Source: Planococcus citri (Eukaryota; Arthropoda; Insecta; Hemiptera; Pseudococcidae). From it: a DNA stretch of 64,000 nucleotides. The stretch is taken from NCBI RefSeq assembly GCF_950023065.1, contig NC_088681.1, positions 70,404,836 to 70,468,835 of the forward strand, in the 5' to 3' direction. Both the position numbers and the translations under genes were made by a program. Every line of letters starts with the position of its first letter. The stretch's first letter is position 1. Positions 46,745 through 58,700 of this stretch are shown piece by piece. The notes under the pieces are model-generated. The model made no database searches. It was given only the letters and a program-made list of their open reading frames with translations, and had not been told where the DNA came from.

Positions 46745-49700
46745 CTGAAAATTATATCAGTCAGTTTTATTCGAAAACAACAAAAAAATACACAGGTAAA
46801 CAAGAAGTAAGTACATTGTAAAGTAAAAGTTGGTGGCTACAATTACGTGCAATGAATACGTAGAATTTTGAATAACAATAATCCATGCCCAATTTACAAG
46901 TTCTACTATAAAAATAAATGGTGCAAAAGAAGACGAAAGAATGACGAATATCGAAAATGCAGAATTTACAGCTTCAAGAACAAGTAATACCTCTCTGATT
47001 TTTGTCTCCATAAACCAGAAGAATTATACATGGAAGAAGAAAGATTTTGAGAAATTTCAGCGACAAAAAGACAAATTTGAAGGAAACGATTGAAAATTGA
47101 TTACAGGTAGAGTTCATTTTTTGTCAAACAAAAAAAGCATCGGTTCTTAAAATAGGATCTCTCAAAAATTTCAAAAAACTATGTTTGGAAAAACGCCATT
47201 CCTCAACTCACGCTTTCAGATTCAAACGATGAGGAAACGTCTTCTGGGTCACTCAGTTTTGTTCTAAAATTGCCAAACAAAAGTTCTTTTCTTCCAATCT
47301 TTCTCGTGAAGTGTTTTTTCCTGAATTTTCTCCAAATCAAGAAGTGCCAATTTTTGGAGAAAAAATGTCAAAAAGTGTCCATTTTTGTCAAACTGGGTCA
47401 ATTTTCACCAAAGTTGTCAAACAGTCCAGTTCTTGCCAAGAATGTCCAATAAAATCCTGTTTTTCCAAAATTGTTGAAAAATTCTCCCATTTTTTGTCAA
47501 AATTCTGAAAGAGTGTCAATTTTTGACGAGTTGACGTAAAATTGCAATGTTTTTATACCAAAATATTTGACATTTTTTTTTTGCATTATGATCAAAATTT
47601 TGGTGCTGTGTTACCTACTTTCCATAGTTTCGCGAATGAACATAAGCCTATGTACCTAATTTGGTTCTCGAAATTGAAACGATGGAAATGGGATGACGGT
47701 GCAGTGAGCTGTGCAATGTCGAGTTATCGTCATATTTACCTACTTTGGCTACTATTATTTCCGAAATCCCCACCTATCAATACCTTCAATCTTCATGAGG
47801 TTTAAAATTCAGCAACATTCGCTACATTTTTCAAGTACCTAATTTATTTCTGGGAAGAGAGGAGGGGCAGGGACGAAACTAAGATTGTCAAACAGTCCTG
47901 TTCTTTTCAAGATTGCCCAAAGAATCCTGTTTTTTCCAAAATTATCTAACTTACCTAGGTATCAAAAATTACCGTTTTTTGTGAAAATTGTCAAACAGTG
48001 TCAATTTTTTTGCGAGTTGATGAAAAGTTTTAATGTTTTTTCGTCGAAATTCTCTCGAAGTAGTTTTTTGATAAAATAGTAAAATGGTTGTAATTATTGC
48101 CAAAAAGTTAGCAAAACGAGTGCTTTTTAAAAAATTACTTGAAAGTGTTTTTTTTGTCAAATTTCATGCCCCCTCCCCACCAAAAAAATATCTTCAATTT
48201 TTTTCAATTTTCACAGCAATTTTTTTGATATTATTGAAGTTTTGTTAAAGTGCCCTCACAGCAAAGCCTTAAAAGAGAGAAATTTTTAGAGCAGTACCCT
48301 CCCTTCCAACATATTTTGAGATTTCAAAGTGATTTTTCTGAGGAAAAATGGGATTTAAAAAATATGTTTCTCACTTGCTCTCAAATCGTATTTGCTGGAT
48401 TTGGAAGCAATTTGGTTCGACTATTGAAACACCTCATAATTACAGTCAAAAACTTAATAAAAATCTATTATTTACTCGTACACTCAAAAAATGTCAAAAT
48501 CAAAAAATAAACTTTTCACATAAAAAATAAACGTTTCTATACTTTTCGAAATTCATATTTTTAAAATCTTGTTCGCAACGTTCGCTTTTTTTCCACACTT
48601 GGAATTTCTAAAAAATTATCATTTATAAATTGTACTAAAGTTTCAGTCCGGCATATTTTTCAAACATTACAAAGGTAGATCGAAAGATCATGCAAAAATT
48701 TATCACCTGTCAAAATTTCAAGTGCTAAATTGCGTTTTTCGATTTTTGGTTAATTTTTGAAAATCGAATTTAGGCCAAAAATGAGGGAAAAAATCAAAAT
48801 CTTACCAAATTGACCAAGAAAGCTGAAATTTGGGGTATACCCTATTTTCGACATGCCAAATCGATTGGAAACAGTTTCAACCCGTTCTGAGCAGTTCTGG
48901 AGCCTCCAGCAGAATTTTGAAACTCGAAATTCCATGGAAAGCTGAAATTTACTCTACACTCCAATTTTAACACCCTCTGAAAATGACTTCAGGTGGGTTC
49001 AAGTCATTTTAGGGCCTCCGGCGACTTTTTTGTAAATTACTGGAGCCTCCAGCACCAGCAGATTTTTGAAACTTTAAATTTTCACAAAATTTCATCAAAT
49101 GGAGATGGAAAGCTGAAATTAACTCTACACTCCAATTTTAACACCCTCTGAAAACGACTTCAGGTGGGTTCAAGTCATTTTAGGGACTCCGGCGACTTTT
49201 TTGAAAATTACTGGAGCCTCCAGCAAATTTTTGAAACATGAAGTTTCCCCAAAATTTCATCAAACTGAGATGGAGAGTCGGAATGGTGGTTTCAAATGGT
49301 TTTGAAGCTTCCAGCTACTTTAAGGAAATTTCAATTTTCCAAAAAAAAAGTCATACAACCTTTCAAAAAGTCGCTGGAGGCTCCAAAACGACTTGAAATC
49401 TACCAGTAGTGAACTTCGTACCGTATTGAAATTAGTTTGCTGAATGAATTTCGACTCTCCATCTCAGTTGGATGAAATTTTGGGAAAATTTCAAGTTTCA
49501 AAAATCTACTGGAGGCTCCAGTAATTTTCAAAAAAGTCGTTGAAGGCTCTAAAATGACTTGAACCCACCTGAAGTCGTTTTCAGAGGGTGTTACATTTGG
49601 AGTGTAGAGTAAATTTCAGCTTTCCATCTCCATTTGATGAAATTTTGTGAAAATTTAAAGTTTCAAACATCTGGAATTTTCAAAAAGTTGCTGGAGGCTC

Positions 49701-52700
49701 CAAAACGACTTGAAATTTACTTGCAGTAAGTACTTCGTAGCGTATTGAAATTAGTTTTTAAAATAAATTTCAGCTTTACAACTTCAATTTGATAGAATTT
49801 TGTGGAAATTTCGAGTTTCAAAAATCTGCTGGAGGCTCCAGTGCTGCTCAAAACGGGTTGAACCCGTTTCCAATCAATTTGGCATGTCGAAAATAGGGTT
49901 TATCCCAAATTTAAGCTTTCTTGGTCAATTTGGTAAAATTTTGATTTTTTCCCTCATTTTTGGCCTAAATTCGTTTTTCAAAAATTCATCAAAAATCGAA
50001 AAACGCACTTTAGCACTTGAAATTTTGACTGGTGATAAATATTTGCATGATCTTTCGATCTACCTTTGTAAAGTTTGAAAAATGTCGTGCAAGTCCTATG
50101 TTGAAACGCAAAATCTGCGATTTCGGCTGACCTGACCAACTTTTTTTTGGGCAAGTTTGCTTTAAAATGTTCCTTAGGATGTCCCCTTTAAGAAAAAAGT
50201 TGTCCCGGAGGATCGGCGGGGGGGGGGGTGAAATTATTTCTATTGTCATATGCCGGACTATTTTGAGACCAGAACTATCAACCTCCTCACTTTAAAAAAT
50301 AATCTCTTTCACTTATCAAAATTCAAATTTTTGAAAGCTTTTTATTTGCCCTCGTTACGCTTAGGCTAACTTGTGTCTATATTTCAAAATAAAAAATGTC
50401 ATGTTTGAGGCTTCTAAAAAGCAGAGTTTGGAGTTTGGACAGCACGTTTTCTAAAACATCTTTTTCTTATACTAACTTGTTTTTTTTTTTCAAATTTTTC
50501 AGTCAGTTTTTGTATTTTTACTAGAAAAAATGTGATCAAAATTGCTAATTTTCACGTTGTTTATTTCAAACCAAAAAAATCCAAAACATATTTTTAAAAC
50601 ATGTTTTTCAAACCAACTTGTTTTTTTTCAAATTTTTCAGTCAATAGTTGAATTTTCATTTTTTTTATCTTAACAAAAAAAAATGTTTGTTTTGTTGTTC
50701 CTAAATTTAAAAAAAAGTTCTTTCCGAACTCTGCTAAAACTTGAACAATTGAACAGGAAAAGCGAAGATTAGGCTCTCATCTATCTTTCGTTTTATTCGG
50801 CAAAATTAGTATTTTTTTTCTCATATTGGTTGGCAAATTGTCGTCTCCCCTCCCCCCTTCCAAATGAAACCTCTAGTTTCGCCCCTAAAAGGGAGTAAAC
50901 TCGAATAATTTCCACAGACTTTTTCAAAATTTTCCAGAATTTTTATATCTTTTGTCGGTTTTTTCAACATTGTACTGAAATTTTCAACTGTAGGGAGGAG
51001 GAGACACATCCATCAACGTTCATCACACTTCTGTTTCAAAAAGGAAATGCTTCGATGGCTAATTTTGAATCAGATTCGGCACGTAAGTTCTAGCGTAGAG
51101 GCGTAGCCATACACGATGGAAGATCACAGAAAGATAGAAAGAAAAAAAAGCGTCGGGTGTAAAAGTGAAAAGTGTGTGAAAGCACTCACTGGTGATGGTG
51201 GTGATAAGGATAGAACTGATGATGTGGTGGTGGCCATACCTCTGGTGCGGTGCCACCATCGTTGGTGTACTGATGATGATAGTAGGCCTTCGGACTGGGC
51301 GGCGGCTCGGTCTTCCATTTGGCGACCGGCATCGTGTTCATTTCAGCCAACGATTTGAGCGGATCACTGGTGACGTATTTTTTGGTATTATCTCTGGAAG
51401 CGGCTGCGGCAACGGCGGCTATGTATTGACTGGACGACGTGGCGGCTGCCGAGCCGTTGATGAGTACCGGCGGCGTGCTGGCGTTGGAGCTGTTTTCGGT
51501 AGGCGATCTACCGCTGCTGACGGACGACTGAGGCGTATGATTGAGCGCCCACATCAGTACCGTTTGCCTTGGCGGTTCGGCCGGAAGCGGTGAATAGTGC
51601 TGCAGGACTTCAGTCTTGACGTCCTCCATTTTGGAAGTAATTAATCCGTTAACGGTAACTGGTACGGGAGAGGATTCGCCGCCAGCGGACATGTGATCGA
51701 TGGATTTCATTCCGCCGCCGCCGCCGACGCCGATTCGAGCTGAGCTGTTGAGGTTGCCGCCGCCGCCGCCGACACCACACGAGGTGGACGGAACGATGGA
51801 CGACATGTTGTACGGACTGGGTACGTCGATGCATTTCGTACCGGTTACGTAGCGATTGTTATCCATGACGGCGGCCGCCGCCACCGCCGTCGAGTATTTC
51901 TGCTCGATGAGCGACTGATTGCACGAGTACAGCTTGTCGCATTCGTTGAGCTTGCTGTTATCCTGCACGATGGCGACGGCCGCCGAGGCGGCGTGGTGAT
52001 GGGCGCTGGTATCGTACGTCGGCAGACTAGACGGAGACGCTCGAGCCGGTATCTCTAGGAATCCGTTGGAGACGTACGGCGTGCCCGCCGCCGGACTATG
52101 ATAATCGGTGTAGTAGTTGCCGACGCCCACGCCCAGCGGCCGGTACTGATGGAACAGGTTATCCGTCGTCGTCAGGTACGGTAACCGATTATCGTACAAC
52201 GTTTGATGAAAGTTACCGCCGTGGCCCATGTACGAAAGACTATTATCCGCCGGCGTGACGCCGCCGGCGCTGGGATACGCCGCGCTCGGATACATCGTAT
52301 TCAGATTCGAATACGCCACCGCTACGGCCGCCGCCGCCGTCGGATCGGCGCCCGCTGCCGCTATGTAGTCGACCGCCGCCGGCGTCGTCGGCGTCGGATG
52401 CACGATCGCCGGCTGATGGTGATTATGCTGCTGGTGATGGTGATGATGGTGACTGTTGAGTTTCCGCTTCGTGCGACAAGTCGACACGAAATCTCGAAGT
52501 TGCGTTTTGTAGCGACGATTGATACGCTGAGGTGTCGGCGATTTCGTCGTCACCGTTTGCGGCGGCACCGGCGTCGACGAGGAAGAGTATTGATTCGACG
52601 AGCTATTCAGCAGCTGATCCGAATCGCTGAAGTAGCTGTTCGTTAGGCCGGCGTCTAAATAGCTCACTTTGAAATCCATCGTTCGTTTGCCCACCAAATC

Positions 52701-55700
52701 TCGACCTTCTTCTTCCCTGTAAAAGTTAACATAATACATACGTTACTGATGCTCGCTATCTATATCCATAAAATCGAGAAAAAACTAAATTATCATCGAA
52801 AAAAATTTACCAACTTAAAGGACATTTTTAGAATTTTAATGAGAGCCATGGAGAGGTGGCGAGTGAGGAAGAAAGAGAGGGGAAGGGAGTTAAACACCTT
52901 CAAAAATTTCAAAATTCAGCATTTTGGCATGTTTTGCAAATTTTGTCATTAAGGGTAAAGGTACCAAATATCAACCCCCTAGTTTATTTTTTGAATTTCT
53001 CGGAGCCAAATTGAGCTGGAAATGTCGGTGATGGCTTAAACGATAGATTGACATGTCTACTTCAACATCCCAAAGCCCCAAGACCCAACATTTTCATTTA
53101 CTATCATTTTTTTACATTTTCCAAAAAAGTTCAAAAATTCAACAAAAAAAAAGTGACCCAAATATCAACCCCCTAAAAAAATGTGTTGAAAATGAGTAAA
53201 AAAAAACACCGAAATCAAAGTCTGAAGGCGTTAAAACAAATATTTATTACTTAATACCTGAATATAAAGTATTTAGATCGTTTTTACAAATTATGAAAAT
53301 TGTTTACTTATCAAAAAAAAAGTGACCCTAATATCCCTTAAGCGATGACTTATTTTTATGCTGACATCGCTGAGGAAACCTCCGGGTTATGTTAAGTTAA
53401 CAAGTAAAATTAAAATACTGACATCACTGAGGAAACCTCCGGGTGCTGACATGGACCCGGAGGTTTCCTCAGTGATGTCAGTTCTCGAGGGATCAACCCC
53501 CTCAAAAAATGTGTTAAAATTTACAAATGAATAAAAAACACAAAAATCAAAGTCTGCAGACGTTAAAACAAATATTTATCATGTACCTACTTGACATATC
53601 AACATAAAAGTACCTTAGAAAATTTTACCCACCATTTCTCACGATTTTGGTTTATCTTTCGGCATGTCTGTATCAAAAAACAAAGTCTTGAAATTGTCAA
53701 AACAATGGGGGGTCGAATTTAGGGTACGTCATAATCATAAAAGTAACGTTGACCAGAAATTTGAAAACTCACTGTTGAAATTATCCAAAAAGTAGTTAGC
53801 ACTAATTATTCGTTCAAGTGTCAGTTTTAAATAAAAATTAACAGGTAATTTATCCACCAAAAACTATTTTTACAAGCTCACAGGCTTGCGGAACGATTAA
53901 ACAAAACGGTATTGGTATTTCAAATGCAGTGGCTAAAACGGTATTGGTTTTTGGTATTTTTCAATTTCTACCTCAAAATTTTGGTTTTTGGTATCGGTTT
54001 TTCCAAATGTACATGGATTTTATATCAGTTTTTGATTTTGGTATTGGTATTTTACCAACATGAAACCAAATTGAAAATTTCAAAATATGTACATGCTAAT
54101 TACAGAATACTTTGCCTAAAAATTCAAAAATTGAGAGAGTAAGAAGTGTAAAAGCTAAATTGAGTATAAAATGAAAGTGAAACAACAAAGAAATGTGATC
54201 ATTCAAATAAATGAACTTATTTTGTTTACTGTTGGAATTGTTTCATTTGCAGAATTATGAAAAAATGAATACTGAAATACAGATTTTGAAATAATTTTGG
54301 TATTTGTTTTCGGTATTTGTACCAATTTTGAAAATCTAATTGGTATTTTGTAAATCAGTTTTTCATTTGCCAACTTATCGGTATTGGTTTTCAGTTTTTT
54401 AATTTTTTTCGAAAATTAAGCGGTTTTGCCGGTATTGGTTTTTTGGAATTGGTATCGTTCCACAACCCTGCAAGCTCACTTCAAACAAAATTGAAAATTT
54501 AATGTTGACTTTCTGATTTTCGTTTTTTTGCTTGCCATTTCTCACCATTTGGGTTTACAGCGTGCAGCGGTGATTTTGGTCTCATTCGCTTTTTCTGCGA
54601 AAAACAATAATAAGAAAAATGTCTTTCCAAAAACTTTGTGGCATCATCAGGCGAGTTAGATGGGGGGGAGGGTTGGATTTGAAGAGGGGGTCGATATTCG
54701 GTACCTTTACCCTTACCATTGCGACTTTTTATACTTATTCTAATGTACCAGAAAATACACAAAAAACGAATCGCAGAAAACAATTTCCAGTTTGTAGAGG
54801 CTAATTTTAGGGAATGAATGTCCCACAAATTTTTTAAAAGCAGTAAAAATTATAAAACAATGGTCCTATAATGAATTAGAGAAGAAGGGAGGGTGGTTAA
54901 AATGTCTCGCAATTCTACAGTTTTAATTAATGTTGTAAACTTCAACATTGTTACATTAGATACTTTTCAACCCTCTCCCACTGCCTTCTGTGCAACTAGA
55001 CACAGATCTCCCATTCTTCAACTGCCTTTGGATGATTTTTTTTCAAATTTTCTATCCCCGACGGAGGTGAACCCCTGGTTAAAATAAAAACTCACGCTAA
55101 CAAAAGAGAATACAAATTTGGAAACTGGAATGTAAGAGGATATGCAGCTAAGGAAGCAGAAATAAACAAAATTCTAAGCAGCAGAAATATAGACTTTGCC
55201 ATGATGTCTGAAATGAAGAAGAAAGGAAGTGGAACAACAGAATCTGGAAATTACATGGTTATCTACAGCGGAGTTGACAAGAAAAGCAGAGCTGCAGGCG
55301 GCGTGATGTTACACATACAATACATAATAAACACCACTAAAACATCGACTCATACAACATATGGCATGAAAGAATTGTATCAGCAAGGATGCGATTGAAA
55401 AAAGACTCTCTTACAATAATCGGAGTATATTTACCAGAAGAGGGAAAAGAGGAACAAAGTGGAGAGTTCTATGAACAACTACAAAGGGCAGTAAAAGCAG
55501 TAAACCCAGAAGATAAATTGAAGAGTTCTATTCCAAAGTGGGTTGAGTCATTTTTAAAAAAAAAACTCGTTTTATGGAGATTTTTACTTCAAAAGTGAGT
55601 TGAGTCATCTTTTTTTCAAAGTGATTTTTTCTACAAGCAATTGTTCTGAGTTGAGTCATCTTTTTTTCAAAGTGATTTTTTCTACAAGCAATTGTTCTAT

Positions 55701-58700
55701 GTCCAAAGAAAGGAAAGGTGCACCGACCTTTTGAAACAGAACAAATTTTAGCAACAAAAATTTTAAACGCATTTATTGGTGAAAAAAATGACTAAACCCA
55801 CTTTGGAATAGAGCTCTTCAATTGATAATAGCAGGAGACTTGAATGCTCAAGTAGGAGATAAGCGTACAAAGACAGTAACTGGTATGTATGGAACAGAAA
55901 GAATGAATACAAATGGGAAGAGAAGAGACTGATAGATGTTTGCACTTTCAACGGACTAAGAATCATGAATACATTCTATTAACTCAAAAAAGATCACAAG
56001 ATGACATGGAGCAATACAAGGAGGACTTGAAAATTTCATAAGGCGGGTCTAGGTATACCAATTGGCAGAAAGATTTTGGAACTGGACAGAGCTAAATCGA
56101 AAGAACAAGCAAAAATTGATGGCTTGGTATAAATACCACATTAGTCCAAAATCCTAAATTTTTCAGGAGAACAAAAAAAAACGTTTAAAACATTCATATC
56201 TTGTTATTTGCAGTTTTAGATTGCATTATTATATTTTAGAGGTCTTAATGGTATGGCCTGATGATATTTTATAGGTTGATCAAATATAATTAGTTGATTA
56301 AAGCGCTTTGATAGGTCATACAAGGTTTCTAGAGACGACATACGAGATTTTCATCGTACTTACGTACGACTTACGTGGTTTTCAAATTTACAATTGATGA
56401 AATTCTTGTACTTACCTCGTATGTCGGACTTGTGTGTTTTTTAATGTTGGATTTTTGCCGATTAGAGCGCTAGGATGCGTTTTAGATGTACTAGGTTTTT
56501 AAATTCGGATTCCTCGTTTTTTTACTAAAGAAACCGCAAAAAAGCATTTTCGAAAAAAACTGGACTTGCGAGGTTTTTATACCAAGCCATCAATATGTCA
56601 ATAGCCAAAACTTCAGACGTTACAGCTTTTTTTTTGATTTTTGATGAATTTTTGAAAATCAAGGGGTTAAAATGGGAAAAAATCAAAATTTCCACAAATT
56701 GGCGAAGAAAGTCGAAAAACTAGTACCTCGTTTTAGACCCCCCCCCCCCCTTGAATCGAATGAAAACAGTTTCGAATCAGTTTTAAGCAGTTCTGGAGCC
56801 TCCAGCAAATTTTTCAAAATTGAAATTTCAACAACATTTTAACCAACGTAGTTGAAAAGCTTAAATTAACCCTAATTTTAAGGTGTTGGCAGTTGATTAG
56901 AAATGGTCTACTGCTAAAGTTGCAATTGGACAAAATTTAGGACACTTTTTTTGGAAATCTGGAATTTTCAAAATAAGACTGAAGGCTCCAGAATGGCTTG
57001 AAACGACTTTCAATCAACTCAACACGTTAATATAAAATTTGGCAGAAATTTCATATTTCAAAAATCCATTGAAGGCTTCAGAACTAACTACTCAAATCGG
57101 TCCAAAACCGCTTTCTATGGTTTCTAGGAGGAGTAGGAGGAGGGGGGAGGGGTTCAAAATTAAGGTTTATGTCAAATTTCAGCTTGAGACAGGTCAATTT
57201 GGTAAAAAAAAAATTCCCCCATTTTTGGGCCTTTGATTTTCAAAAATTGACCAAAAGTCGACAAAAGAGCAATTTTGACACAAAATATTTGGAAAACATT
57301 TTTTTGGGTTCTACGTACCGAAAAGAATTGTTTACATAATTTTTAATTTGAGGAATCAACAAATATTTTTTCTTGAAATTATGACACATGAATTGAAAAT
57401 TTTATAAAAAATGTCACCGATTTTCGTTTCATCTCAGCTTTATAATTCATTCAACATGAGGGTCTCTACACAGGAGACCAATTCTGTTGGAAAGATCGGA
57501 AGAAATTTCAGTTGGGAGGCTAAAATTTTTAGGGACTTTTTTCACCAACAACTCTTGGGGGTGAAAGGGGAAAATGACACCAAAATTTCAAAAAGGTATA
57601 AAACGAAGACCATCCTTTCTTCTAAAATTGGACCCAATCTTCACCTCACACGAATGTTCAATTTTAAGGGTCAATAAAATTAACAAGATAAAAATTCACG
57701 CATAAATGATTTTTTTTTCTTTTTTTCCTTTTTTCAAACCATCAAAAAATTCGTATTCCAAATCGTGTGAAATAAACCATTCAAAAGGGCTAAACTCAGG
57801 TATTATGTACTTACATCAAAGGTCTATGCGTACAGATGACAAAATCTGGCTTAGAATTTTTATACACTAATCTCGAGCTGGTCTGTAGCCATTGCCAAGG
57901 CCCATCTTTTGTTTGATATCGATACGCTATCATACCCGATGCTCCAGTCTTCAATACTGAAATTGAAACACACATTAAGCACATTTACATTACATTTTTT
58001 TTAAATTATTATTTTCAAAAATTATGAATCTGCATTCACTTACGCTCCTGATGAGCACTGGCAACGTAGGCGAGGTCATCATAATGGACGAGATCGTAAC
58101 CTCCCATGTTGGCCAATTCACTATCTGAGTATCCGAGTAAAATTTTACCCCTGCAAAAAATAATCATAATTATTAGGTGCATCTTTCGCTTCGAAAAAAA
58201 AATAGACTTTTCAAATATTAAAAGAACATATACAAGACAAACATTTCTCAAAAATTAATTTTCTATCTAATTTCAATGGCACTTTCTCAATTTTAGGTCA
58301 AGCGAAGTCCTTTTTTTTTTCTTTTTGAAATGAAAATTATTCAATATTTCTCAAAAAAATTATTCAATATTTCTTTAATTGTGTTAGAATTTGACCCCTT
58401 CAACAACATGAAAATCAAATGCTGAATTTCTCCCTTACGAACATTTCGGATTTCATTTCCATGTCTTCGTGCAAATTCAGATATTATTTTTGGATTTGAA
58501 CACTCATTCGATATAACCTGAACTTTTTCTTTCAAATCACCACATTTTGTTGGTTCATCAGAAAAAAAACAATAAAATTAAAGCGATACTCACCGTTGAT
58601 CCATCGAAACCAGAGACAAATCTAATTTATGTTTACTCTTGAACATGACTTCTTTATGAGGTATCTCTAACAAGGACGGCGGGCCGAACGGCGTACAAAT

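Larger units (their letters stand above)
52952..54713. mobile_element. 1.76-kb TIR element carrying a nested hAT-like element
   Basis: The left end AGGGTAAAGGTACCAAATAT and the reverse complement of the right end (AGGGTAAAGGTACCGAATAT) match except for one base. Each is flanked by TA (52950-52951 and 54714-54715). Inside are two diverged direct copies of a ~95-bp segment (near 53161 and 53497, ATCAACCCCCT...AATGTGTT), a 27-bp perfect hairpin at 53418-53481, and a separate nested element at 53881-54470. No transposase is recognisable. It lies in the spineless intron upstream of the large exon. Confidence 0.82.

Noticed and set aside
52203..52646. 147-codon Arg-rich + strand frame
   Set aside because: Antisense shadow of the GC-rich spineless exon; composition mirrors the opposite strand's low-complexity codons.
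54499..54828. 109-codon - strand frame
   Set aside because: It spans the terminus of the 1.76-kb TIR element and has no domain.
58341..58535. 64-codon - strand frame in spineless intron (KIISEFARRHGNEIRN...)
   Set aside because: Well-behaved composition but neighbouring spineless exons already join in phase without it, and no family is recognised.
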